Shown: positions 6,255 to 13,690 of the stretch, in pieces
Layout: each line of letters starts with the position of its first letter
Numbering within the stretch: position 1 is the first letter of the stretch
Notes under the pieces: generated by a model
Database searches by the model: none
Told to the model about the DNA's origin: nothing
What the model saw: the letters and a program-made list of their open reading frames with translations, nothing else
Translations under genes and position numbers: made by a program
DNA from: OMOG01 sp041485845
GTDB taxonomy: Bacteria > Acidobacteriota > Terriglobia > Bryobacterales > Bryobacteraceae
Reading direction: 5' to 3'
DNA: 13,690 nt
Assembly (NCBI GenBank): GCA_041485845.1
Contig: JBGPKH010000186.1
Location: 1 to 13,690, forward strand

Positions 6255-9002
6255 ATGAAGTGCATCTCTGGAATTTTTCTGTGCGCGGCCACTCTGTTCG
6301 GACAAGCCGCCGGATTCACCAATGGACAGGCTGCCCGGCTGGTCATCGGGCAGCCCACGTTCACCAGCCAGGACTCTAACTCCAGCGACACCGTGGTCGG
6401 TGGGGTCAGCGGTCTGGCGTACGCCAGCGACACGCTCCTGGTGGCCGATTCGAACCGCGTGGGCGCCGGGCCCACTAACCATCGCGTCCTGGTATACCAG
6501 GGAATTTCGTCCATGCTGCCGAGTCCCACGGCCGAGCTCACGTATTCCCGCAAGTGCCCGGTCTGCGTCGGTCAGGCCACGGTGGTGCTGGGGCAGCCGG
6601 ATTTCACCACCACGACCGAGAACATTCCCGCCACGCCCAACTCCCTGCGGCTGCCGACCTCCGTCGCCACTGACGGCGTCCACGTGGTGGTGGCCGATAC
6701 CAACCACAACCGCGTGCTCATCTGGAACCGCATGCCCAGCATCAACAACCAGGCGGCCGACGTCGTGGTGGGGCAGGCCGACATGAAGAGTTCCGGCCTG
6801 CCCAGCGGCAACACGCCGACGGCGAAATCCATGCGCGGTCCGCAGGGCGTGTGGATCCTGAACGGCCGGCTGTTCGTGGCCGACACGCAGAACAACCGCA
6901 TCCCCACAGCTAATGGCGCGGCCGCCGACGTGGTGCTCGGAGAGCCGGACTTCACCACCTTCGTGGAGCCGGACCTCACGCAACAGAAGACCAGCGCCTC
7001 CGCCCAAAACCTGTTGAACCCGGTGGCGGTGACTTCCGACGGCGTGCGCCTCTTTGTGACCGACCTCGGCTATAACCGCGTGCTCATCTGGAACACCATC
7101 CCGACCGCGAATTACGCCGCGGCGGACGTGGTCATCGGGCAGCCCGACATGAACAGCTCGGTGCCCAACAACGCTTTCACCAGCGACCCCGCCGATACCA
7201 CGCACAAGGAGACACCGGTCCTGTGCGCCACGTCGAACGGCAACGACACCAACAGCAACCCGACTTACCCGAACGTGTGCAACGCCACCCTGAACTTTCC
7301 GCGCTTCGCTCTGGCCGGCGGCGGACGGTTGTTCATCGCCGATGGCGGCAACGATCGCGTGCTGGTGTACAACAAGATTCCGGCACAGAACGCGCCTTCC
7401 GCCGATATCATCATCGGCCAGCTCGGCGGCACGGTGAACCAGGCATCGGACGCCGCGGATTCGCTGCGCACCCCCATGTCGCTGGCATGGGATGGCGCCA
7501 GCCTCTACGTCAGCGACGCCTATAACCGCCGGGTCACGGTCTATTCGCTGGCGCCGGCGATACTGCCCTACCAGGCGGTGCGCAATGCCGCCAGCCTGGA
7601 CATCATCGCCACCGGCTCGGTAACCATCGGCGGGACCATCAAGGCCGGCGATATCGTCACCATCTCGATCGGCAATCAGAATACCGCGACTCCCGTCCAG
7701 TACCCCTACACGGTCAAGGCGACCGATACCCTGACGGACGTCGTGGAGGAGTTGGTGAAGGCGATTAACGCCGCCAACGGCGGCACGGGCGATCCCAACG
7801 TGCTGGTGACGGCGGACGTGGCCGCCTACAAGGTCGTCCTGACCGCAAGAGTCGCGGGCGACCCTGGCAATGAGGTCACTTACTCGGTTACGGCCTCGAC
7901 CGGTGCGCAAATCACCGCCAACGCGGCCAGCGCCAACCTGAGCGGCGGCGGCGACGCCGCCAAGATCGCCCCCGGCACCATCGTGTCCATTTTTGCCGGC
8001 GCAGGGACCACCATTGCCGACCAGACCGCCGCGGCGGACCTCAGCCAGCCGTCGTTGCCCACGCGTTTGGGCGGGAGTTCGGTGTACTTCAACGGCATCC
8101 CGGCGCCGCTGTTCATGGTTTCGCCCACGCAGGTCACCGCCCAGATCCCGTGGGAAGTGAACGACACCACTAGCATCAACGCCTACGTGCGGTCGGTGAT
8201 GAACGATGGCCGCATCCTGACCACCACTCCGGTGGCCATCACCATCGTACCGGCGAACCCCGGAGTGTTCGCCGTGCCCGGCACTTCTCCGGCCGTGGGG
8301 ATGGTGCTGCACGGCTCGAGCCAGGCGATCGGCATTGTGGACGTGGAGGGCAGCGTGACGGCCGGCGACGTCCTTACCGTGACGGTGGAAGACCGCACCT
8401 ACTCGTATACGGTCGTGTCGGGCGATACCCTGGTCACTGTCCGTGACAATCTGGCGGCCCTGATCGACCAGGATCCGAAGGTGTCCGCCGAACCGTCGGG
8501 CGTGTTCACCCGTATCGTGGTGAAGGCCCGGGTGGAGGGCCCCGACGGGAACAACATTCCGTACACCGCCAGCGCCAATGCCGCGGCCACGGAAGTCATG
8601 ACCGCGTTCACACCCCAGTTGTGCTGCGCCAACGTGGAGAACGCTCCGGTGACGCCGGACAACCCGGCCCTTCCCGGCGAGTTCATCGTGGTGTACGCTA
8701 CCGGGCTGGGCCTGCCGGTGCTCGACGACACCATCGCCAGGCTGGTTTCCACCGGCGTCCAGTATCCGCAGGGCGGGCCGAACACCCAACCGGCGAGCTT
8801 CGTCTCTTCCATCGTCGGGGGGAGCACCGCGGACGTGCTCTCGGCTACGCTGCTGCCCGGATCTGTCGGTTATTTCAAGGTGGTGCTGCACCTGAATTCG
8901 GGCCTGCAGACCAACAGCGCGACCCCGCTCACCATCGCCCAGGATATCTACGTGAGTAAGATCGTGACGCTGCCGGTGCAGAGTGCCGCGCCGCCGCAGT
9001 AG
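6255..9002 (+). CDS. Secreted NHL-repeat protein with interrupted TIGR03437 C-terminal region
   Basis: A 915-residue exported protein. The ATG at 6255 gives a clean signal peptide (MKCISGIFLCAATLFGQAAG); the frame is open back to a TTG at 6129, but that part is not signal-like. Residues ~25-440 hold about six NHL-like propeller repeats built on 'ADVVVGQPDF ... LFVADxxNNRVLIWNxxP'. Repeat 1 has a CPVC insertion, and one repeat lacks its VLIWN strand (near 6899). The C-terminal part has the acidobacterial TIGR03437 pattern: AVRNAAS, then IAPGTIVSIFAGAG, PLFMVSPTQVTAQIPWEV and PGEFIVVYATGLG. It is split by two related beta-rich inserts (about residues 450-568 and 693-785), each of the form 'GSVTxGDxVTVxI..YxYTVxxGDTL..V...L...I'. 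Function is unknown; it is probably a surface or extracellular binding protein. It stands alone with its own promoter and is followed by a dead VOC gene. Confidence 0.88.
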   Translation: MKCISGIFLCAATLFGQAAGFTNGQAARLVIGQPTFTSQDSNSSDTVVGGVSGLAYASDTLLVADSNRVGAGPTNHRVLVYQGISSMLPSPTAELTYSRKCPVCVGQATVVLGQPDFTTTTENIPATPNSLRLPTSVATDGVHVVVADTNHNRVLIWNRMPSINNQAADVVVGQADMKSSGLPSGNTPTAKSMRGPQGVWILNGRLFVADTQNNRIPTANGAAADVVLGEPDFTTFVEPDLTQQKTSASAQNLLNPVAVTSDGVRLFVTDLGYNRVLIWNTIPTANYAAADVVIGQPDMNSSVPNNAFTSDPADTTHKETPVLCATSNGNDTNSNPTYPNVCNATLNFPRFALAGGGRLFIADGGNDRVLVYNKIPAQNAPSADIIIGQLGGTVNQASDAADSLRTPMSLAWDGASLYVSDAYNRRVTVYSLAPAILPYQAVRNAASLDIIATGSVTIGGTIKAGDIVTISIGNQNTATPVQYPYTVKATDTLTDVVEELVKAINAANGGTGDPNVLVTADVAAYKVVLTARVAGDPGNEVTYSVTASTGAQITANAASANLSGGGDAAKIAPGTIVSIFAGAGTTIADQTAAADLSQPSLPTRLGGSSVYFNGIPAPLFMVSPTQVTAQIPWEVNDTTSINAYVRSVMNDGRILTTTPVAITIVPANPGVFAVPGTSPAVGMVLHGSSQAIGIVDVEGSVTAGDVLTVTVEDRTYSYTVVSGDTLVTVRDNLAALIDQDPKVSAEPSGVFTRIVVKARVEGPDGNNIPYTASANAAATEVMTAFTPQLCCANVENAPVTPDNPALPGEFIVVYATGLGLPVLDDTIARLVSTGVQYPQGGPNTQPASFVSSIVGGSTADVLSATLLPGSVGYFKVVLHLNSGLQTNSATPLTIAQDIYVSKIVTLPVQSAAPPQ
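7603..7960 (+). repeat. First inserted beta-rich domain (repeat copy A) in the TIGR03437 region
   Basis: It encodes SVTIGGTIKAGDIVTISIGN, then YPYTVKATDTLTDVVEELVK and VVLTARVAGDPGNEVTYSVT. It sits between AVRNAAS and KIAPGTIVSIF, which are normally close together in TIGR03437 proteins. Copy B at 8331-8610 has the same order of motifs with diverged sequence. Similar modules are familiar to me from phage-tail and bacterial surface proteins, but no search was possible. Confidence 0.6.
8331..8610 (+). repeat. Second inserted beta-rich domain (repeat copy B)
   Basis: It encodes GIVDVEGSVTAGDVLTVTVE, then YSYTVVSGDTLVTVRDNLAA and IVVKARVEGPDGNNIPYTAS. It parallels copy A motif by motif (GSVTxGDxxTV, YxYTVxxxDTLxxV, VxxKARVxGxxGNxxxYxxxA) but is about 25 residues shorter. 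It separates GMVLHGSSQA from PALPGEFIVVYATGLG of the TIGR03437 region. Confidence 0.6.
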
Positions 9003-9060
9003 TGTTCCGCGGTATGTGGAGCAGGGGTGTTCGCCAGGCGCACCCGCCTGCAACCGGGAC

Positions 9061-9266
9061 GGCTACCTCCACATCGACAACGGCGAGGCCTTCATCGGTG
9101 GAATCCCGCCGGCCCCGCCGCAACCCCAATGCGCCGCCGCATTGGATGGTGTACTTCACGATCACACCGGCGCCCAGGCTTATATGGGCCGATCATCATC
9201 GGGAAGGTGGGCCGCGTGCCGGTCTTGGCCGATCCGCAGGGCGCCGTCTTCGGGTTGTTTCCAGGC
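9061..9266 (+). pseudogene. Frameshifted remnant of a VOC/glyoxalase-family gene
   Basis: This fills most of the 303-bp gap between the NHL gene and the sensor kinase. Three pieces of one VOC-like C-terminal half are read in three frames: GYLHIDNGEAFIGGIPPAPP (from 9061), then NAPPHWMVYFTI (about 9122-9157), then GPIIIGKVGRVPVLADPQGA followed by VFGLFPG (about 9186-9265). In intact relatives these blocks follow each other in one frame, as in 'GGI.....PPHW..YF.V.....A.....GG.V...P...P.VGR.AVLADPQGA.F.LF'. The linker between the second and third block is shorter than usual, so a deletion is likely as well as frameshifts. No N-terminal half is visible upstream. Intact family members are metal-dependent glyoxalase, dioxygenase or resistance proteins; this copy cannot make such a protein. 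Confidence 0.75.
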
Positions 9267-9305
9267 ATTACACGTTTAGCGCGGTGTGTGCCACCATAGG
9301 GTGCA

Positions 9306-12300
9306 TTGTCCCTTCTGCCGCTGCTCTCCGCCATAGTTGCGATGGCCGGTTCTCTTGCCGCGAGCGAACTGCCCCTGCGCTCTTTCACCACCGCTGACGG
9401 ACTGGTCCAGAATCTTGTGCAACGCATCGTCAGGGACTCCCGCGGGCTGCTCTGGATGTGTACCGGGGGCGGCGTCAGCCGCTTCGACGGCTCGCAATTC
9501 CAGAGCTTCGGTGTGGCGCAGGGCCTGCCGTTTCCCTCGATCAACGATTTGCTCGAAACTCCCGACGGCAATTTCTGGCTGGCTTCGAATGGAGGCGGCG
9601 TGATACGCTTTTCACTCTCGGCCACTGCACGCCGGTATCAGGCATTCCCGGTCGGCAGCTACGGCACGTCGAATCGCGTCAACTCGCTCGCGCGCAGTCC
9701 CGATGGCACGATTTGGGCCGGCACCGACGGCGGCCTCTTCCGCATAAACGTGGGCGCCGGCAGTACTCCGTCGTTCTCGCCAGTCCCGCTGTGGCGGCAC
9801 GGCCACCCCGATGAAACTACGCAAGTCTGGACCACCATCAGCGATCCCGAGGGCAGCCTGTGGGTGGGAACGCGATTTGGTTTGATTCGCATCCTGCCCG
9901 GTGGCCGCGTGATTTCGTATCCGGTTAGGGAAGGCGGCGAGACCGACCATGTCTACACCCTTCTGTACTCCGCGGACGACGGACGGTTATGGATCGGCCA
10001 TCAAACCGGCCTGGCGATATTCAATCCTCCGCCGGCCTCTTCTTACGGCCCCAACGACGGCGTGCGGGACCCATTTGTAGATCGCGCCTTGACCCGCGGG
10101 TGCGGAGACAAGCCCCGCGGCATTCTGGACCAGAATCTCGTTTTGCCGCGCAAGAATGGCGAGGCTTTGTGTCTCGCGGCCACCCAGACAGGCGGGCCGC
10201 CGTCGCACGTCCTGGATGTCTCCCGCTCTCAATCCGGCCCCATCCGCGTGATGACCGGCAGCGAAGTTTTCGAGTTCTCCTCCGGCCGCTTCCTGACCCT
10301 CACCGATCCGCGCTTTCACGCGGCGATCCTGACGGGAGCCGCCGAAGACACCGAGGGCAACTTGTGGATCGCTACCCGGGAGGGCGCGCTGCGAGTGGCG
10401 CGCCAGGGGTTCGTCACCTTTCGAGAATCCGATGGGCTGGGCCGCAACGTGAGCGGCGTTTTCGAGACCCGTGCCGGCGAGCTCGTCGCGACCAGTGAGG
10501 GCTGGCGGATCAGCCGCTTCGACGGCCGCGGTTTCCACACCGTGCGCCTGAACATTCCGGGCGCTGTGTGGCGCGCCGGCTGGAGGCTCGACCAGGAGGG
10601 GCTCGAAGATCATACGGGCGACTGGTGGTTCGCCACGACAGCGGGGCTGCTTCGCTTTTCCGGTATCCGGCGCATCGAAGATCTGGCGGTGAGCGTGCCC
10701 CGCCTGTATACCACGCGCGATGGGTTGGCGCAGGATAACATTCTACGGGTGTTCGAGGATTCGCACGGCGATATCTGGATCGCCGCCCTGATTCCCGGCC
10801 GTGAAGTGCTGACCCGTTGGGACCGTGCTACCGGCAAATTCCGGCGGTATTCCGATGCCCAAGGGTTGCGGGCTTTCAATTCGCCGATGAGGTTTTTCGA
10901 AGACCCGCATGGCGTGCTCTGGATCGCGTTTCGGGATGGGGGCATCGCGCGCTATTCCGGAGACCGCTTCACCATGCGGACCGAAGCCGACGGCCTGCCG
11001 CCCGACAATATGACCAGCGCCATGGCCGACCACTTAGGCAGGCTGTGGTTTTCGAGCAACCGGCTGGGCCTTTACCGCATCGATGACTTGGACACTTCGC
11101 CGCTGCGCCCGATCCTCATTGCAACGCCCCAGGCGATGCGCGGCGGCGTCGTGCGCCGCAGCATTGAAGACCGCGCCGGGATTGTTTATGCGGTCACGGA
11201 GCAGGGAATCCTTCGCATCGAGACGGTTTCCGCGGCGGGTGTTCCGGCCACCAGCCGGATCGCGGGATTGTACACAACCAGCGACGGCCTGGCCAGCACC
11301 GGAGTGCTCGGCGCGTTCGCCGATCGGAGCGGAAGGCTCTGGTTTGCCACCGAGCGGGGGCTCTCGTACTACCAGCCCCAGGAGCGCGAGCGCGCTCCCG
11401 CCCCGCGGGTCCGCATCGGCGGATTGCGTATCGCGGGCGTGGAGCAATCGGTTTCTCCGGTAGGCGAGGAGAGTCTTGCGGGCCTGGAGCTCGCGCCGGG
11501 GCAGTCCCAGCTCCAGATCGACTTTCTGGGAATCAGCTATGTTACCGGAGGCAGTTTGGAGTTCGAGCACCGGCTCACGGGCGGGGATGGCAATTGGAGC
11601 CGGCCCACACCGCTACGCTCCGTCCTGTTTTCCAACCTTGCCCCGGGACGCTACGAATTCGAGGTTCGGGCGATCGAGGCCGGCGGGGAGCGCAGTCCTC
11701 AGCCGGCGCGCGTTCGCTTTCGGGTTCTGCCTCCCATCTGGCGCCGCTGGTGGTTTCTGACGCTCGCGTTCCTGACGATGGTGGGCGGCCTGGCGGCACT
11801 GGAGCGATACCGCGCCCGCAACCGGCGGGCTCTATTGGAAAGCGAAACCCGGCTGCGCAGGTCGCGTGAAGAGCGCCTGGCCGAGTTGGAACGGGTGCGC
11901 CGGCGCATCGCGGCCGATCTGCACGACGAGATCGGTTCCAGCCTCACGCAGATCTCGATTCTCAGCGAGGTGGCCTGGCGACGCGGGGCGGAAACCGACC
12001 CCGGCCTGAGCCGGCCGCTCTCCACCATCGCCCAATCCGCCCGGGAGCTGGTCGACGCGATGAGCGATATCGTCTGGGCGATCGACCCGGCCAAGGACCA
12101 CCTTTCCGATCTGACGCAGCGGATGCGCCGCCTGGCCTCCGACACCTTCACCGCCTGCAATACGGAGTTCCGGTTGGAACTGCCGCCGCCGGGAGAGATC
12201 AAGCTGGGCGCCAACCTGCGCCGCGAGATTTTCCTGATTTTCAAAGAGGGCGTCAACAACATGGTGAAACATGCGGCGTGCAACGAGGCTGCGATCCGCC

Positions 12301-12494
12301 TGGTGGTCGGGGACGGAGCGCTGCGGCTCGAACTATCCGACAACGGCCGGGGATTCGATCCGTCTCTCCCCACCGAAGGCCATGGTCTCACGAGCCTGCG
12401 CAGACGCGCGGAGGCGCTGGGAGGCACGCTGGCCATCCGGACCGCCCCCGGCGCGGGCACCGCAATCCATTTGGAAATTCCCATTCCTACATAA
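9306..12494 (+). CDS. Two-component sensor histidine kinase with Reg_prop propellers, Y_Y_Y and HisKA_3
   Basis: A 1062-residue membrane sensor. The TTG at 9306 gives a signal-like start (MSLLPLLSAIVAMAGSLAAS); an in-frame TAG lies 9 nt upstream, and AGGG at 9298-9301 could be its ribosome binding site. Residues ~25-695 contain about 12-14 Reg_prop repeats of the type 'NILRVFEDSHGDIWIA...', enough for two seven-bladed propellers. A Y_Y_Y domain follows (~700-808), then one membrane helix (~812-832) and a coiled linker. HisKA_3 has IAADLHDEIGSSLTQISILS with the phospho-acceptor His873. The HATPase domain has the N-box GVNNMVKHA (~983), DNGRGFD (D1012) and GHGLTSLRRRAEALGG. The protein stops after the kinase domain, with no receiver or AraC domain, and no response regulator follows. 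It probably senses a periplasmic ligand, perhaps a carbohydrate as in Bacteroides relatives, and phosphorylates a NarL/LuxR-type regulator encoded elsewhere. Confidence 0.92.
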   Translation: MSLLPLLSAIVAMAGSLAASELPLRSFTTADGLVQNLVQRIVRDSRGLLWMCTGGGVSRFDGSQFQSFGVAQGLPFPSINDLLETPDGNFWLASNGGGVIRFSLSATARRYQAFPVGSYGTSNRVNSLARSPDGTIWAGTDGGLFRINVGAGSTPSFSPVPLWRHGHPDETTQVWTTISDPEGSLWVGTRFGLIRILPGGRVISYPVREGGETDHVYTLLYSADDGRLWIGHQTGLAIFNPPPASSYGPNDGVRDPFVDRALTRGCGDKPRGILDQNLVLPRKNGEALCLAATQTGGPPSHVLDVSRSQSGPIRVMTGSEVFEFSSGRFLTLTDPRFHAAILTGAAEDTEGNLWIATREGALRVARQGFVTFRESDGLGRNVSGVFETRAGELVATSEGWRISRFDGRGFHTVRLNIPGAVWRAGWRLDQEGLEDHTGDWWFATTAGLLRFSGIRRIEDLAVSVPRLYTTRDGLAQDNILRVFEDSHGDIWIAALIPGREVLTRWDRATGKFRRYSDAQGLRAFNSPMRFFEDPHGVLWIAFRDGGIARYSGDRFTMRTEADGLPPDNMTSAMADHLGRLWFSSNRLGLYRIDDLDTSPLRPILIATPQAMRGGVVRRSIEDRAGIVYAVTEQGILRIETVSAAGVPATSRIAGLYTTSDGLASTGVLGAFADRSGRLWFATERGLSYYQPQERERAPAPRVRIGGLRIAGVEQSVSPVGEESLAGLELAPGQSQLQIDFLGISYVTGGSLEFEHRLTGGDGNWSRPTPLRSVLFSNLAPGRYEFEVRAIEAGGERSPQPARVRFRVLPPIWRRWWFLTLAFLTMVGGLAALERYRARNRRALLESETRLRRSREERLAELERVRRRIAADLHDEIGSSLTQISILSEVAWRRGAETDPGLSRPLSTIAQSARELVDAMSDIVWAIDPAKDHLSDLTQRMRRLASDTFTACNTEFRLELPPPGEIKLGANLRREIFLIFKEGVNNMVKHAACNEAAIRLVVGDGALRLELSDNGRGFDPSLPTEGHGLTSLRRRAEALGGTLAIRTAPGAGTAIHLEIPIPT

Positions 12495-12640
12495 ACTCGT
12501 AGTCGATCCACAGATTCTGCCGTTCGCTGCCGCTGCCGCTACGAATCTGCGTGGTGCCCCGGATGGGCCTGCGCCCTTATTCTAATCAGGTCGGGAGCAA
12601 GAAGCGCCGACAAACCAACACCCAGAAAAGGATCACGAAC

Positions 12641-13153
12641 ATGAAGAAAACGATGCTGTTTGCCGCCGCGCTTGCACTGGCGGCTGTTCCGTATGCCTCC
12701 GCCCAGATCATCGCCCCTGCGACGGTGGAATTCTCGTGGGGCGCCATGCACCTTTCGAGCGGCCAGGCTGTGATGATCAATTTCACGCTGGACGACGACG
12801 GCCCGGCTCTCACGCTGCCGGTGGAATTCTCCCTGAGCGACAAGAACGGAAACCTCCTCTTCCAGCGGACGCTGAATGTTACTTCCGGCCGCGCGGTGAC
12901 GCTCGCGGTCGCGTTTGACGAGCGCGACAACCGCACCCTGGTCCCAGCAGTTTTTCCCTCGGATCTCTACGCGCTCATCGATCCAAACTTCCGCACGGTT
13001 ACCCCCTGCGTCAAGGTCACCCTTCCTGCGGGCCCGTACCAACCGGTTCTGGATCGCATGACGCCGACACTCGAATTGATGGACATTTCGACCGGCCGCG
13101 GCGTCAGTTTCGCCAATAACCCGCACGCGATCATTGCCGTGCTGATCGGATAG
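12641..13153 (+). CDS. Small secreted protein of unknown function (170 aa)
   Basis: I do not recognise a family. The ATG at 12641 is preceded by AAAAGGA (12626-12632, 8-nt spacing) and gives a typical signal peptide (MKKTMLFAAALALAAVPYASA, cleavage after ASA). The frame is open back to 12551, but that part is unlike a signal sequence. The mature part (~148 aa) is rich in beta-strand patterns (VEFSWGAMHLSSGQAVMINF, LPVEFSLSDKNGNLLFQRTL) and has one cysteine, which suggests a periplasmic or extracellular beta-sandwich protein. It lies 146 bp after the sensor kinase and 34 bp before the next secreted protein, whose signal peptide also starts MKKTM. These genes probably form one transcript. A role as a target of the neighbouring kinase pathway is only a guess. 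Confidence 0.8.
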   Translation: MKKTMLFAAALALAAVPYASAQIIAPATVEFSWGAMHLSSGQAVMINFTLDDDGPALTLPVEFSLSDKNGNLLFQRTLNVTSGRAVTLAVAFDERDNRTLVPAVFPSDLYALIDPNFRTVTPCVKVTLPAGPYQPVLDRMTPTLELMDISTGRGVSFANNPHAIIAVLIG

Positions 13154-13174
13154 CAACTACTCGCGAAGACCACC

Positions 13175-13279
13175 AGGAGAAAAGTCAATGAAGAAGACGA
13201 TGAAGTTCCTGCTTCCGGCCATGATGTTCACCATCGTACTGGCCGGCGTTCTGTCCCACGTGGCCAAGGCCCAGCTCGA
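13175..13279 (+). repeat. Direct repeat, matched by 13571-13690
   Basis: The ribosome binding site, spacer and signal-peptide coding region of two adjacent genes. The first 21 bases of each copy (13175-13195 and 13571-13591) are identical; the copies then differ by a 15-nt insertion and 7 substitutions in the last 80 bases. Identity includes the non-coding leader, which points to gene duplication rather than convergence of signal peptides. Confidence 0.8.
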
Positions 13280-13565
13280 TCCCGGCGATCGGTTTTACGC
13301 TTACGAGAACGGCATTCGTGTGGCCGAGATTCACGTCCTCGATCGCCCGCCCGACGCGACCCAATATGTGGAGGACTGGGTGCTCTATCCCAATTACCTC
13401 TACCCCGGCCCCCGATTCATCGGGGCGTTGCAGATCATTCCGAGCCCGACGGAACGGCCCTACGCCAGCGAGTCCGATTTCTTGCGCAATGTCCCCTTCC
13501 CCCATGGGTCGAAGCTGGTCCGCGTATCCGCCCAGGAGTTCACCTCGCTGCCGGTGGGGCGGTAG
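13188..13565 (+). CDS. Small secreted protein of unknown function (125 aa), first tandem copy
   Basis: No known family is recognised. A strong AGGAG (13175-13179) stands 8 nt before the ATG at 13188. A second ATG at 13200 (MKFLLPAMM) is possible, but the ribosome binding site favours the first. The signal peptide ends at VAKA before QLDPG. The mature ~95 residues are rich in tyrosine and proline (EDWVLYPNYLYPGPRFIGAL, SPTERPYASESDFLRNVPFP) and contain no cysteine, suggesting a small exported protein. Its first 92 coding bases and its ribosome binding site are repeated by the next gene, which starts 18 bp after the stop. Confidence 0.78.
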   Translation: MKKTMKFLLPAMMFTIVLAGVLSHVAKAQLDPGDRFYAYENGIRVAEIHVLDRPPDATQYVEDWVLYPNYLYPGPRFIGALQIIPSPTERPYASESDFLRNVPFPHGSKLVRVSAQEFTSLPVGR

Positions 13566-13583
13566 CCAACAGGAGAAAAGTCA

Positions 13584-13690
13584 ATGAAGAAAACCAATAT
13601 GAGGAAAGCCATGAAGTTCCTACTTCCGGCCGCGATGTTCGCCATCGTACTGGCCGGCGTTCTGTCCCACACAGCCAAGGCCCAGCTCGA
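13584..13690 (+). CDS. Start of a second copy of the small secreted protein (cut by window edge)
   Basis: Only 35 codons are visible. The ATG at 13584 is preceded by the same AGGAG and spacer as the upstream gene. The product begins MKKTNMRKAMKFLLPAAMFA and ends in the same signal-peptide cleavage region (SHTAKAQL). Compared with the upstream gene it carries a 5-codon insertion after MKK, then matches 73 of 80 bases (13611-13690 against 13200-13279). Whether the mature part is also conserved lies outside the window. Confidence 0.75.
   Translation, partial: MKKTNMRKAMKFLLPAAMFAIVLAGVLSHTAKAQL

Noticed and set aside
6219..9053. A 944-codon open frame antisense to the NHL/TIGR03437 gene
   Set aside because: Low-complexity His/Arg/Gly/Val-rich translation with no motifs, as expected opposite a GC-rich gene; the plus-strand frame has a signal peptide, repeats and recognisable domains.
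12551..12640. Upstream start extending the 170-aa secreted protein by 30 residues
   Set aside because: The extension is basic and not signal-like, while the ATG at 12641 has a good ribosome binding site and begins a normal signal peptide.

Overview
The window looks like chromosomal DNA from an Acidobacteriota member, most likely of the Solibacter/Bryobacterales type. This is inferred from gene content: an 'ADOP' duplicated orphan MacB/FtsX permease, a secreted NHL-repeat protein with the Solibacter-type TIGR03437 C-terminal region, and a very large Reg_prop/Y_Y_Y histidine kinase. The DNA is GC-rich, so it carries many long antisense shadow ORFs. I see no tRNA, rRNA, CRISPR array, transposase or phage gene.

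Left part, minus strand (1-2972). A 5' fragment of a PfkB-family sugar kinase, cut by the window edge, is joined by an ATGA overlap to an APC-superfamily amino-acid/polyamine-type permease. These two form an uptake-plus-kinase unit. Upstream of them lie about 320 bp without a confident gene, then an intact HigA-like antitoxin. The HigA gene overlaps the last ~35 codons of a HigB-like toxin whose front end is missing. The break coincides with the promoter and start of the divergent ADOP gene, so this is a decayed toxin-antitoxin locus.

Middle, plus strand (2897-9002). An 811-aa ADOP permease is followed 7 bp later by an RraA-family (HMG aldolase-like) protein, and the two probably share a transcript. 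Next come a ~200-bp spacer with two overlapping palindromes and an extended -10 promoter, then a 915-residue secreted protein. That protein has an NHL-type propeller followed by a TIGR03437 region, and the TIGR03437 region is split by two copies of a second repeated beta-rich domain.

Right part, plus strand (9003-13690). The 300-bp gap after the NHL gene holds the wreck of a VOC/glyoxalase-family gene, readable only by moving through three frames. It is followed by a 1062-aa membrane sensor kinase: two predicted Reg_prop propellers, Y_Y_Y, one membrane segment, HisKA_3 and HATPase. No response regulator follows it. The window ends in small secreted proteins of unknown function: a 170-aa protein, a 125-aa protein, and the start of a near-copy of the 125-aa one (a tandem duplication), each with a good ribosome binding site and a signal peptide.

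Nothing here is a clear new multi-gene system. The most interesting points are the domain-in-domain architecture of the NHL/TIGR03437 protein, the operator-like palindromes before it, the two decayed genes, and the expanding small secreted protein family next to the orphan sensor kinase.
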